64,000 nt of DNA, from the NCBI RefSeq assembly GCF_900074925.1, contig NW_019716258.1, positions 1,070,989 through 1,134,988 on the forward strand. Direction: 5' to 3'. The notes under the pieces were generated by a model that was not told the origin of the DNA, made no database searches, and was given only the letters and a program-made list of their open reading frames with translations. The DNA comes from Ramularia collo-cygni (lineage: Eukaryota; Ascomycota; Dothideomycetes; Mycosphaerellales; Mycosphaerellaceae). Of the stretch, positions 1 through 11,190 are shown in pieces (positions within the stretch are counted from its first letter, which is position 1; the number at the start of each line of letters is the position of its first letter). Both the position numbers and the translations under genes were made by a program.

Positions 1-1825
1 GATCCAAAGTTCGGAGGGAAATGGCATATTATTGCTACTCCTCAGAGCGTTGCTTTCGTATACTGGTCGCAATGACCAGGCAGTTCTCAGGACGCTCTGG
101 GGAGTGTTGGAGAAAAAGGTTGGAGAATATTGCAGACGTTTGCTTCTCAGCAGATTATACTGATCACAACGACAAGATTCGAAACCGTCGGATGCAAAGA
201 TGGCTGACATGGAAAGCAGAGAGATATATACCCACCTAACATTTGTTTGTCGGACTGTATAGGCCTCTTTTCCCATTTTTTCTTTGAATTACTGGACACG
301 ACTGGGCATGATGGAACAAGCAACGCAACGACCTCCGACAACCGGGCTGCGGAAAGAGAGAAGAAAACATGGAAGATGGTAGCAAGCACTTACGATATGC
401 CACAGTGTTGCTAGCCTGTCCATCCAGGCAGTAGGGCTCCATTGGTGCACGCGCGAGAGCTGAGTTGCGTCCTAGCATCCCTCGTCCAGATCTCCAACTG
501 TACGCTAAGGCATTGTACCAGCGACTTCCAACCTTGACCTTGTCGACCGTCGACCGTCGACCGTGTGGATGGACTTCACCATTTCGGTACAAGTATGGAC
601 AAGAATTTCATGCACAGAGCTCTGTTTTCCAGGAGAGATGGTGTGCGACCCTGGGCCTGCGTGAGAAGAGTATCCAGAGGTGATGTGAAAACCCTGCTGT
701 CCATTGAACATTCGCGAGGACCATCGCAAACAGTTGTGTAGGCTGGAGAAGCTGGAATGTTCATCTCCATCCAGTCGCTCGTCTCTGATTGTTCTGAAGC
801 ATGGATGCGAAGTCCGGCCCTCCTCTCAATAAGCACCGGTATACGGCCAGCTTGATGACACGAATGGATGTCTCTCTAGAATTGGTGCCAGTTCCTATCT
901 GGAGCGCAAGCAGGGCCCGGACGATCATGGCCGACACGCGACTATTTCGCGTTCACCCGGATCCGTCGACAGTCCAGGCGAAGAGCTTTGGAAGACGGCA
1001 GGTGATGTTCCACGCGAAGGGGTCAAGGCACAAGGGGTCCATCGCAATGTTACCTTACTGGAGGTTGCCACTGGCGCTGGAAATATGGTTGAAGCTCGGC
1101 GAAGCGGCAAAGGAGCGGCGACCGAGATCTCCGTAAATAGGTGCTAAACACCGTCGGCTTTTGCTTTTGCCTTTTCACTCAAGATCTGGTAACGTAACCC
1201 GACGGCAGCAACGATGGTGTCCTATAGCAGTTTCCTAACTGGCCTCGCGGCATGGAAAGATTGTTCACAAAACAGCAGCAATAGTATCTGACAGCAGTGG
1301 CAAGTGAAGGGAGTCGAAGGAAGTGTCTAGAGTGCCATCACGATTTGGACCGCTGACACCGAGACCGTCTACGATTGGCTCCTTTGTTTCTCCAGAGTCG
1401 AAATTGACTCCAGCTTTTCACATGCTGCCGAGGCCTTTGTGGGGAAGGGGACGGGAGTGACCAACGACGAGATCCTAGATCACAAGGACACGATGGTCAG
1501 CAGCCCGCATGGCCGGGAAGGACGCGGCACATTCACATGCAAATGCAAGGCCCGTCTCCTGATGGAGCAATAATATAACGAGCTTGCCAGGACCGTCGAC
1601 GCCGGCTTCCTTTGTACATCTTTGCCGCCATCACTTATTTCCGTAAATCTAAAGTGTTGGTCGCTTTCCCCACGAGACTTGCCACATTCGAGGGATTGAA
1701 GGCCTGGCCAGTGCTTTTGAACCCTTGCCGAGGCATTCTTTCAGATCATATACCGACCATCTCTTCCAAACAACACTCCCTCTTTGTTCCCCACACACCT
1801 CACCCTCTCCCACATACAACAAATC
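1..1825. other. Intergenic, no gene seen
   Basis: No open frame here has coding character: the longest run to about 118 codons, overlap one another on both strands and resemble no family. The right end is the promoter and 5' leader of the fumarate reductase gene; it is pyrimidine-rich (CACACCTCACCCTCTCCC just before the start codon), as is common in fungal leaders. A short 7-base tandem repeat lies at 542-562. Confidence 0.6.
542..562. repeat. 7-bp tandem repeat, three copies
   Basis: The unit GTCGACC occurs three times without a mismatch. Each unit contains a SalI-type palindrome. It lies in non-coding sequence; no function can be assigned. Confidence 0.8.
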
Positions 1826-3887
1826 ATGCCTGAGCGAGTTATTGTTGTTGGCGCCGGCCGTAAGTACCAGACTCTTCCCGACAGCGGGCAGCATCACTGA
1901 CCTCTGAACAGTTTCCGGCTTGAGCGCAGCCCACACGATCTACCTCGCAGGTGGCAATGTCGTTCTCCTCGACAAGAACAGTAAGGAAAGGCGGTGGAAT
2001 ATGCAAACATGGATGCTAAGACGTTTCCGCAGACTTCATGGGAGGAAACTCTACCAAGGCGACATCCGGTATTAACGGTGCCTTGACGCGCACACAGGTC
2101 GACCACAAGATTGGCGACAGCGTCAAGCAGTTCTACGACGACACCTTCAAGTCCGCTCGTGACAAGGCCCGCCCAGACCTCATCAAGGTCCTCACATACC
2201 AGTCTGCCGCTGCCGTTGAGTGGCTCCAGGATGTCTTCAACCTCGATCTCACTCTTGTTTCCCGTCTAGGGTATGTACACTTCAAGTCGATTACTTCTGG
2301 CCTTTTTCTAACTTTCCCCACAGAGGTCACTCATACCCTCGAACTCACCGTGGCCACGACGCCAAGTTCCCCGGAATGGCCATTACCTACGCCCTCATGC
2401 AGCGATTCGAGGAGCTGGCTGNGAAGGAGCCTGAGCGCGTTTCTCTGATCAAGAAAGCCAACGTCAAGAGCATCAACATGGACGGCCAGAGGGCGATTGG
2501 TGTCACATACGAGTTCGGTGGCGAGCAGACCTCTCTCGAGGGCCCTGTTGTCCTCGCAACTGGCGGTTACGCTGCCGATTTTACCCACGATTCGCTTCTC
2601 AAGAAGCACAGGCCCGACACTTTCGACCTCTCCACCACCAACGGCAACCACGCTACTGGTGACGGCCACAAGATGTTGATCAAGATCGGCGCAAACGACA
2701 TTGACATGGACAAGGTGCAGGTTCACCCCACAGGTCTTGTAGACCCCAAGGACCCAACCGCAAAGACCAAGTTCTTGGCTGCTGAGGCGCTCCGTGGTGA
2801 GGGTGGTCTTCTTCTCAACAACAAGGGAGAGCGATTCGTCGATGAGCTCCAGCACCGTGACTTCGTCTCCAATGAAATGTGGAAGCAGAAGGAGCAGGGC
2901 CTCTGGCCAATCCGCCTCGTGCTCAACAGCAAGGCATCCAACACTCTTGACTTCCACGCTCGTCACTACTCTGGCCGTGGTCTGATGAAGAAGATGACCG
3001 GAAAGGAGTTGGCGAAGGAAATTGGCTGCGACGAGAGCGCACTTAACAAGACCTTCACGGCATACAACAAGTACGCGAACGGCGACGAGAAGGACCCATA
3101 CAACAAGAAGTTCTTCCACAACTTCCCCGTGGAGGTCAACGACGATTTCCACGTCGCACAGATGGAGCCTGTGCTCCATTTCACCATGGGTGGTATCGAG
3201 ATCAACGACCAGGCACAGGTTCTGAACGCTCAGGGCAAGCCTTTCGAGGGNCTTTTCATCTGTGGTGAGTTGGCTGGTGGTGTCCACGGTGCCAACCGTC
3301 TCGGCGGTTCTTCTCTCCTCGGATGTGTTGTCTACGGTCGTGTCGCTGGCTCAAGCTCAAGCAAGTACCTCATGCAGCGCCTCCTCAACGGCGCCGGTGG
3401 TGTCGCCGCGACTCGTGCCGGACAGATCAGCCTACACATCGACCCAAGCCAACCCGGAAAGGTCTCGGTTGAGTGGGGTAACGGCGTCAACGCTTCTAGC
3501 AGCGACGGCAGCTCCGCAGTTCAGCAACAAGCACAGCGTTCCGCAGCACCTGTAATGGGAGGCTCCGGAGACAGCAAGGACCCCGGCAAGGTCACCGACA
3601 GCAACGATGTCAAGAACTTCAAGGTCCCCGAGGAGGAGTACTCACTCGAGGAGGTCGCCAAGCACAACAAGAAGGAAGACCTATGGATTGCCGTCAAGGG
3701 CGTTGTAATGAACGTCACAGATTGGGTTGATGAGCACCCTGGTGGCCCTCAGGCACTCTTCTCACACATGGGCAAGGACGCCTCTGAGGAGTTTGAGATG
3801 ATGCACGATGATGAGGTTATTCCCAAGTACGCGGCTGGAATCGTCATTGGACGAGTAAAGGGACAGGAAATCACATTGGAATACTAG
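1826..3887 (+). CDS. OSM1: Soluble fumarate reductase (flavocytochrome c type) fused to cytochrome b5
   Basis: Four exons, 1826-1859, 1912-1980, 2033-2270 and 2324-3887, give 634 residues. Introns have GT/AG ends and are 52, 52 and 53 bases. The N-terminus MPERVIVVGAGLSGL is the FAD-binding dinucleotide fold. GGNSTKATSGINGA, the SRLGGHSYPRTHRG active-site stretch and the C-terminal GVHGANRLGGSSLLGC motif identify the FRD/Osm1 family, which reduces fumarate to succinate with FADH2 and reoxidises reduced flavins when oxygen is short. Residues from about 540 form a cytochrome b5 domain with both haem histidines visible (in DEHPGG and in MMHDDEV). Yeast Osm1/Frd1 lack this domain, but the fusion is usual in filamentous fungi. 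There is no obvious signal peptide, so a cytosolic form is likely. Single N bases occur at two codons without shifting frame. The first three exons are inferred by splicing; the last is a long open frame. Confidence 0.93.
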
Positions 3888-4514
3888 GGAAAGCTTTTGA
3901 TTTAGGCGGAATAGCTTGATTGTATTACCCTGTTGTGTAACATGCGCCTTGGTTTCCGTTCGCTTTCAAATTTGTATCCCCATTCATTCAGCACCGCGAA
4001 CAAAGCGGTCGNGGCTTCGAAGTGGTCGAAATGTCAATCCAATCTGCGACCGAGCGTCCACTTCTGGAGCCAGGACGGGTGCCACGTGGAGGACGGCTGG
4101 TCTCGATCTACATCCATCTCACAACACCACAAACATCGATCAATGGCGTGACTCCATGGGACGCTACAAGTCGTTGCCGCGCTCGGACAGCTTGAAGAAG
4201 GTGGAGGTGTATCCTGCGCTCGGAGACCCGAATGTGGGAATAAGGTGTTCTACGACTGTGATGCCGGGACTGAGGGAAAACTCAACTAATGTCTACCATT
4301 TGTGTATGTGTGTGTCAGTGCCAGATCAACTTGGTCAATGAACTTACCTCTCTCATACACTTGTTTCTACACCCGAGCTGCTCGACAACCACAACTGCAA
4401 CGATATGACGATGGCGGTATAAAGGCCTGGATGGAGAAAGTCTAGATTCCAGACGAACATACGTTCTACATAATGTAAAACCCTTTCCAAACGTCAAGAT
4501 TCGCTCATTGCGCC
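3888..4514. other. Intergenic between convergent genes
   Basis: This is the 3' side of both the fumarate reductase gene and the Fun30-type gene, which converge on it. The open frames present overlap each other and have no coding character. No repeat was seen. Confidence 0.6.
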
Positions 4515-7500
4515 TCAATATTGCGCTTGTTTGCTCTGCACCTTGATTCCCTGATCTTCCAGTCCGGTCTTGAAAGCGTCTTTCAGATCCTCCTTCGTGT
4601 CCCCCTCGTCTTCTCTCGCGTTCTTCGTGATCTTCTTCGTGAGCATTTCCTCGACCATCTGTTCGCCGGCCTTCTCCGCTTGAGTGCTCTCAGCAGCAGA
4701 TGCAGCCTCGCCTGCTACACGATCATCCAGAGCGAGCTTGGACTCGCCAAGAGCGTGGATCTGCTCCTCAATCGTGCCTTTGCTCACAAGACGAACAACC
4801 TCCACTTCACGGGTCTGACCAACACGATGCGCGCGATTCTCAGCTTGGATGTCGTCTTGTGGGTTGAAGCCAGAGTCGAAGATGATGACCTTGTTTGCGG
4901 CCGCGAGGTTGATACCTGCACCGCCAGCCTTGGTCGAAAGCATGAAGACGGTGATGGCTGTGTCGTTTGTGAATGTGTCAATCATCCCCTGTCTGATGTC
5001 CATCTTGGTCTGGCCGTCAAGTCGCATGAACTTGATGTCCTTCGTCTCCATGACCGTCTCGAGGATGTCCATGACGGTTGTGAATTGTGAGAACAGCAAG
5101 ACCCGGTCTCCATTAGCCTTCCATTTGGTAATGNGGTCAACGGCGATCTTGACCTTGCCTGAATCCATCCATTCTTGATGCTTAAGAGCAAATTTCTTGC
5201 GCAGATAGTCACGTTCCTGACAGAAACGATGGACACCAAAGTCACCACCCTTGAGGACCTGATCAGAAGCCTTTCCGTTCAGATACGCGCGAATCTTGTC
5301 AGCAGAGTTGCCTCCGAACTCCTCAGACTTCTGAAGCACCTTCACGATCTTCTCAATCCTTGCATCATCGTATATGCGGTTCGAGAGCAGAGGGTGAATC
5401 GCAGCTTTCCGGAGCTTCATGATGACATTGGAACTGTACGCAGCGGAGCCCTTGATCACTCCTGAGGCCTTGTCTTCGAAGAAACGTTGCGCTTCCGTAA
5501 GGATGTCGGCGTAGTGCTCAGATTGGGTGTCGGTCATGTCGCACCACTCTACACGGGACGTCTTCTTGGGCAGATCAAGAACCTGATGTTTCTTCCTGCG
5601 AAGGATGAATGGCCGCATCATTGTGCGCGCTCTCGCAATACGCTCGCTCGATAGAAGAGCGGCGTGAGCAGTGTCCTTGGTGCTGGCCTTGTGCTTGAAG
5701 ATATATTCCAGATCTTCGCTCTTTTGAGTGAACAGTTCTGGCATGATGAAAGCGAGAATTGCGACGAGTTCCTGGAGATTGTTCTGCAAAGGTGTTCCTG
5801 TGAGGANCACCTTGAAATCTGCGCCGATTCGCATGAGCTGCTTGTATCGATTCGATTTGGGGTTTCTCAACATGTGCGCTTCGTCGTACACGCAGACCGA
5901 AAAAGGTCCGTACTTTCGAAGCCATCGATTGTCTTGCTCGGTGCAAGACATGTCGTAAGTTGTGACAATCACATCAATGGTCTCAAAGTCCTCGTCAAGG
6001 GTCATTCTTAGCTCCTCTCGCTCCTTTTGCATCCCATAGTATGGGCGAACGTTGAGTTCGGGAGCAAAGCGGGCGAATTCACGGAGCCAGTTTTCCAGAG
6101 TAGATCCCGGGACGATGACGAGATGGACTCCGTCGACTTTCTGCATTTGCAGATGCGAAAGAAATGCGATGATTTGACAAGTCTTTCCCAACCCCATGTC
6201 GTCNGCCAGGATGCAAGAGAGCTTCTTCTGGAACAGGAGGTCCAGCCAGTTCAAGCCAACAAGTTGGTAGTCCTTCATGATGAGATCAGGACTCATGATT
6301 TTGGGCTGGCCGATGAACTTGCCCTTGCTGGAAGATGTCTTCTGAGCAGCGCCCTCCTCCACGGCGCAAGAGCTTAGAGGCGTGCCAATCCCGGAGTCTT
6401 GTGCTTCGTCGAGCTTCATAATCTGCAATTCGCCATCGCCTTCGCCGTTCACTCCCCATCCCTTCAGAGCTTCCAACAATGGCTCTGCGATCTGCTCACA
6501 TTGCACCACCAACTGGTCTACGGCATCATAGCCAGTCATGACCTCTGTACAATCATCGACCAGCTTGTCACCGACGGCGCGCGTTCGCTTGGACTTCTTG
6601 CCCGTCTTCGTTAAGGTCTCCATAACGACAAGACGGACATCATCCAGCGTCTCGAAGGGCCGCTGATCCAGCACAAACTCGATATTTTCATTCGGCTGCC
6701 CAGAGAGCTCGGCCAAATCATGCACCGTCGACTCGTTGAAGATTTTGAGTAACCGCGCCTCACGTATCTCCTGCATGCGTCCTGACGGGTCTTCCTCTTC
6801 ATGGGAAACTTGAGCGCCCTTCGCCTCCTCAAACTCGTCCGCGCTAGCATCCGGGCCAGCTCCTGGATCGTCCTCCGAGTCCGACTCAATAGCGATCACT
6901 GACTTCTTCACAAGCCGATTCCGCCGAGGAGCCTGCTGCCGAGGTGGAGAGGATGATGGAGATCGATCCCCCTTGAGCCCTTGCACAAGTCTCCCTCTGT
7001 GAGGCTTGATGATTTCCTCGTCGTCTGAATCTAGCTCAATTGGTTCATTGGCTACCGGTCGCTTCTTGTTGGCATTGTACCGCTCTGCAATCGTCTGGAG
7101 TGGCTTGTGAATGTGCTGCTTGGCTGCGGGCCGGACAGGCTGCGATGAGTTTCGNGAAAGCGACGATTGTGAAACTGGCTGCGCGATGCCCCTCCTCTGG
7201 ATTGGGCTGCTCATGTGGGATAATTCGTCCGTCTGGCGCTCGGCATCTTCTTGCTGCGCCAACCAATCCGACGAATCCAGCATGTTACCCCTCTTGAGAA
7301 GGAGCGCGTCCATGCATTGCTGTACTGACCATTTGGACTGTATTTTTCGTAGCTGTTCGACCTTGCGACGCAGTGCGAAATCCTCGATATCTTCCAATCG
7401 ATGGTATGCGCGCGCGGACGATACTGGCATTGCTCGGGATGGAGCTGTCTGCGGATTCGGATTCGGCTGTCGGGCCAGCCTCGAGGTGGTTCCATATGCA

Positions 7501-8276
7501 CTTCCCATATCATCCATGGGCGACTGTGGTGGAGGTTGCTGATAGCCAAACTTACTCAGCATGCCCATGAAGGCGGTGGGGGCCGCGTGCTGGACGGAAA
7601 CGGGAGCTTGTGCTTGAGGAGACTCGCTAATAACCCTATTCGGCGAGGAGTCGAGCCCACGACCAGCTCGCTTAAAGTTGGTTGGCTTGATGTGTGGGTG
7701 GCCACTAGTCGGCATCTCTTCGTCACTGTGCTCGACTGGTGGGTCCTCATCACTGTCATCGACGTCTATCCGAATTGGTTTTGCTTGCACTCCTGCAGGT
7801 CTCCGGAATGCGGTACCAGGGGGTGCCATTGATCGAGCAAGGACACCATTTGGCCTCGCGAATGGCGCGCGCGTGATTGCTGCTGGGACCGGCTTTTGCG
7901 CAGGAGAAGCTGCGACTGGAGAGGATCGCTCCACCTGTACTTCTGGTGTGCGTTGCTTTTGCAGTGATTGCGTGGGTTGGGTCGTATGCCGTAGTGACTG
8001 CGTGGGCTGTGTGACAAAAGTTGCCGGGGAGGATCGAGCATGAGTGCTGGCACTGAGTTCCGAGTGCAGTTGTCCAGGACCATACTGTAGCTTGCGCTTG
8101 GCCTCGGGCTCCACCGCGCGCGTGGTGGTTGCAGCTGGCTGGAAGTCATTCTCGGTCAAGTCTGCTGCGCTGTCTTCATCCGAGTTCCACGGTCTGCCAC
8201 TGCCGGCGTCGGCGTTCAGTTTCCTCCTCTTATGCGGCGTTGCATCGCTGCTGATTGGATCGTCTCGGTCGGCCAT
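4515..8276 (-). CDS. FUN30: SNF2-family chromatin remodeller, Fun30/SMARCAD1 type
   Basis: A single uninterrupted frame of 1253 residues. I chose the ATG at 8276 (MADRDDPISSD), because the frame continues upstream only through non-ATG codons. The N-terminal 290 residues are disordered, with acidic and Ser/Pro patches and a KRRK basic cluster. A CUE-like helical region (around 306-345, ending DSSDWLAQQED) fits Fun30, whose CUE domains bind ubiquitin. The SNF2 ATPase starts at about 660: DDMGLGKT (Walker A, about 692), DEAH (about 798), LTGTPLQNNL (about 825). The helicase C half follows, with RVLLFSQF, STKAGGAGINL and QAENRAHRVGQ. Fun30 slides and evicts nucleosomes, promotes long-range end resection at DNA breaks and maintains silent heterochromatin; the protein is nuclear. 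It is divergent from VMA21. An insertion of poorly conserved sequence between Walker A and the C-lobe is not apparent. Confidence 0.95.
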   Translation of the reverse strand: MADRDDPISSDATPHKRRKLNADAGSGRPWNSDEDSAADLTENDFQPAATTTRAVEPEAKRKLQYGPGQLHSELSASTHARSSPATFVTQPTQSLRHTTQPTQSLQKQRTPEVQVERSSPVAASPAQKPVPAAITRAPFARPNGVLARSMAPPGTAFRRPAGVQAKPIRIDVDDSDEDPPVEHSDEEMPTSGHPHIKPTNFKRAGRGLDSSPNRVISESPQAQAPVSVQHAAPTAFMGMLSKFGYQQPPPQSPMDDMGSAYGTTSRLARQPNPNPQTAPSRAMPVSSARAYHRLEDIEDFALRRKVEQLRKIQSKWSVQQCMDALLLKRGNMLDSSDWLAQQEDAERQTDELSHMSSPIQRRGIAQPVSQSSLXRNSSQPVRPAAKQHIHKPLQTIAERYNANKKRPVANEPIELDSDDEEIIKPHRGRLVQGLKGDRSPSSSPPRQQAPRRNRLVKKSVIAIESDSEDDPGAGPDASADEFEEAKGAQVSHEEEDPSGRMQEIREARLLKIFNESTVHDLAELSGQPNENIEFVLDQRPFETLDDVRLVVMETLTKTGKKSKRTRAVGDKLVDDCTEVMTGYDAVDQLVVQCEQIAEPLLEALKGWGVNGEGDGELQIMKLDEAQDSGIGTPLSSCAVEEGAAQKTSSSKGKFIGQPKIMSPDLIMKDYQLVGLNWLDLLFQKKLSCILXDDMGLGKTCQIIAFLSHLQMQKVDGVHLVIVPGSTLENWLREFARFAPELNVRPYYGMQKEREELRMTLDEDFETIDVIVTTYDMSCTEQDNRWLRKYGPFSVCVYDEAHMLRNPKSNRYKQLMRIGADFKVXLTGTPLQNNLQELVAILAFIMPELFTQKSEDLEYIFKHKASTKDTAHAALLSSERIARARTMMRPFILRRKKHQVLDLPKKTSRVEWCDMTDTQSEHYADILTEAQRFFEDKASGVIKGSAAYSSNVIMKLRKAAIHPLLSNRIYDDARIEKIVKVLQKSEEFGGNSADKIRAYLNGKASDQVLKGGDFGVHRFCQERDYLRKKFALKHQEWMDSGKVKIAVDXITKWKANGDRVLLFSQFTTVMDILETVMETKDIKFMRLDGQTKMDIRQGMIDTFTNDTAITVFMLSTKAGGAGINLAAANKVIIFDSGFNPQDDIQAENRAHRVGQTREVEVVRLVSKGTIEEQIHALGESKLALDDRVAGEAASAAESTQAEKAGEQMVEEMLTKKITKNAREDEGDTKEDLKDAFKTGLEDQGIKVQSKQAQY

Positions 8277-8666
8277 GCTGCCGTTGTGGCNGTTGCGTGC
8301 GATGTGTTGTGAGGTAAGGTAGTCTGAAAGAGAGGAATGCGCGGCGATGGAGTAGGCAAGCGAGACTTCCTGGAGCAAAGAACAACGGCAAAAGGAAGTT
8401 GTTGTGTACTGTACAAACCGACTGATTGCTCTGGTTCAAGGCGCCTAACAAAGCCGCCGCCGCGATGTCGAATGTGACGAGTCCAGGTGTCGAAGGCGCG
8501 TGGAAGACGAGAATCTCGAACTTCGAAGTTCAGTTTCGTGACTTCCTCGCGAGGTCGGGCCGGAGCTCGGGCCGCGTCCCGAGCGAAGCGGCGTCGAAAC
8601 GCCAGTGAATGAACATCGTCGGACCTTTCTATTTGTTCATCAACCTCGACTTCACTACAGCAAATC
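8277..8666. promoter_or_regulatory. Shared 390-bp upstream region of FUN30 and VMA21
   Basis: The two start codons face away from each other across this interval, so it must hold both promoters. No TATA box or clear factor-binding array stands out. GC-rich CG-containing stretches cluster around 8450-8600. Confidence 0.55.
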
Positions 8667-9086
8667 ATGGCGACTCGAAGAATTGCTACCGCAGAGAAGA
8701 CATTGATAGATCGGGACGATGTCAACTCGGGAGCGAAATCAGACATCACGCCAGCAGTGCCTTCGTAAACATACCTCTAACCACCACCACTTGAAGCATG
8801 TGACTGACAAGAAAGCAGATCGGTCATCGTCAAGCTCCTTACCTTCACATTCGCTATGGTCACACTACCAATCGGAAGCTACTTCGCGACTGTGAACGTG
8901 TTGTTTGGAGGTCGGCAGACGCTTTCTCCACTTTGTTACGCCACGCTGATTTCCATAGGTAACTCCACGTATGCTGGAGCCCTTGCCGCTATCATGGCAA
9001 ATGTAGTGCTCATGGGCTATATCATTGTTGCATTCAATGATGATAAGAGTGAGAGGGAGGCAGAGAACGAGAAGAAGGCCCGCTAA
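8667..9086 (+). CDS. VMA21: V-ATPase assembly integral membrane protein Vma21
   Basis: Three exons, 8667-8764, 8819-8910 and 8959-9086, encode 105 residues. The protein has the family's signature: VIVKLLTFTFAMVTLPIGSY (first membrane helix), FATVNVLFGGNST (luminal loop) and AGALAAIMANVVLMGYIIVA (second helix). The last four residues, KKAR, form a KKxx dilysine ER-retrieval signal, as in yeast Vma21. Vma21 is an ER chaperone that helps assemble the V0 sector of the vacuolar proton pump. The second intron (8911-8958) is 48 bases, a multiple of three with no stop in frame, so an unspliced transcript would still give a full-length protein with 16 extra residues in the loop. Family conservation (FGGNST) says it is normally removed. 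Confidence 0.93.
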
Positions 9087-11190
9087 TGGAGATATCCGAT
9101 TGCTGCCGCGAGAAAAGGCTGCAATGCGCCGACCATTTCAATGCCGCTTACAAAGCGTCTGGTTGCCCGGGAAGGACCAGCTACCATGTCTGATCTATAA
9201 GGTCCGTCTGTAATGGATATATTCGACCTCGAACTCGAAGCGAGGGGGTGAAGTGGCACACAGTACCGTGAAGGTCATTACGGACTCAGCGCCTCAGCTC
9301 GAAAGATGGTGTCGAATGAGGTGAGGTACCAAAGGACCGCCTGATGAACGACACCTTCTCCTTGAAATAATGACTTGACGAAGTCATCGGCACAGCGATG
9401 GGGTCATGGGAACAGAAGAATCCTCGCTCAGCTTGATTGATTGCAGCTGCCATAGAGTTACCTACGCCCGCGACGAGCGTAAATGCCGATTGTTCAAGCG
9501 CTATTGCAGCTCCCTACATATATCGTGCTTCGCGCCAAGAGCAACAAGGGTTTGCGGGTCTTGCAGGCAGCAATCAAGCATACAATGTTGTGTATGCCAT
9601 GCTAAATGAAGCGTTGGGATGCAAGACACCACATCTTCATATGTCGCACGATACTCACGCAGAGCACAATCAACCCCATTTGCTTCGCATGCTTATCTCA
9701 AGCAAGGCAGGAGGTAATCATGAGCCATGGGCCTGTCATTCAAGGCCGCGCAGTCCCCTAGGGTGCACCATGGCATCGGAATGCTACATCATGCTGTATG
9801 CACACGGGTCCGGATCTACAATTGTGCCGAGCAGTGCAGCATCTTACCATGCCGGAGTGCTGCTCCGTAGAGTTGATTCGCAAAGGCAGCTCGCAAAGGC
9901 CTCCAATGATTATCAGTCGGAGCGGCACCTCGTTCTAAGGAATGGTCATGGCTGTTGCTCCATGCTGTGATTCATCGCGGATGCCACGTCGGAGACACGT
10001 TGAAGGCCCTGCAAAGCCATTCGGGCTGAAGCTTAAGCACGTTTCGCATGCCGATCGAGAAGCCTAGAAGCCTCGTGAATTGAGATGAAATGCACGTCGT
10101 CCGTGTTATGGTCAATACGTCGAGGAGTAGTTGCAGCTCGACGCACCCTGCTGGATTGAGGAGCGCTGCATGCTGTCAACGTCTGTACGGAAGTAGTCAA
10201 GGTGGAGAGCGCGTTGCGAAATATGTCTGCTCACCGTAATCTGTGCGGAAAGTTCCAAGGCCGTAAAGCAAGGCCGTCTGCCGTTCGGAGCCTTCGCCTC
10301 GCCTCGCCTCGCGTCATGCCCGACCAAACTTTTCACCGTTCTCACCGCAAGGTACCTTCCATTTTAGTACGAGCCAAATCGTGGTTTTTATTATTACCTA
10401 CCTATCTGCGCAACTAGCACGCTTCTCTCACAGACATCGTAAGCTCAGTCGTTCGCGAACATGCACCCAGATATTTACGAAAAATGTCCTTTCCATGCTC
10501 CCATGCTCCGACAGGGATCGATCTACAAGCGGTTCTTCCACGCAAGCGTCACTGGCCCGTGTATAAATAGGGCAGAACCGTTGAGCCGTGCGTTGTGAGT
10601 GGACTGCTGTCACCATTAGAGTTTGACCATGAAACAATCAATTGATGGAGAGTCTGGAGAGCCATGGGAAGCACGTCGAGGGGCTTTGAACAGAGGTTCG
10701 GATTGAAATTGGCATGCCAGGGTGACCAGGTCGATGCGTTGGTGAATGCATGGGACTGTTTGCTTGCAGCGGAAAAGGTGCATTGCTCACTGCATCCGAC
10801 GATGAAGAATAAAGTACCTACCTAGTAGGTAGTCCTAGCTGGAATCCAGTCAGCGGCGGCGCAGGGCGACCCTACGCGTCAGCGTTCTTTTGTCGTGCCA
10901 TTGCTGAGCTTAAAGACCTGCCTACTTTCTGCACCTCTCACACACATTCCTCGGTCGCATCACCACTGACACCATCTCCCACAGTGCATCCCCTACTTCA
11001 AAAGCATCCGATAGCGTTCCACCACACCGCCGCTCGTTGCAGACCTGTCGACCACGCGAAGCGGATCCATCCGGATCGCCACTTTGATCAGCACAGGCNG
11101 TTTGTAGCGCACCCGCCCACGAGATCCTGGCTTCAATACCCACCCTGCTCCACTTTCAATCACCACGCAGCGCATTACGGCCAGGGCTAA
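9087..11190. other. 2.1-kb intergenic region, no gene seen
   Basis: The longest frame (9437-9970, 177 codons) begins at a non-ATG codon, has an atypical composition and matches nothing I know. At 10818-10832 there is a near-palindrome, CTACCTA-G-TAGGTAG, inside a run of TACCTACCTA-like sequence; a similar ACCTACCTA occurs at about 10395. The right part (10900-11190) is probably the leader of the DUF2406 gene. Confidence 0.55.

Noticed and set aside
2331..3287. 318-codon minus-strand frame inside the fumarate reductase gene
   Set aside because: It is a shadow of the strongly biased plus-strand coding sequence; the plus strand carries clear FAD and haem motifs.
9437..9970. 177-codon plus-strand frame in the gap after VMA21
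   Set aside because: It begins at a non-ATG codon, its composition changes along its length, and it resembles no protein family.
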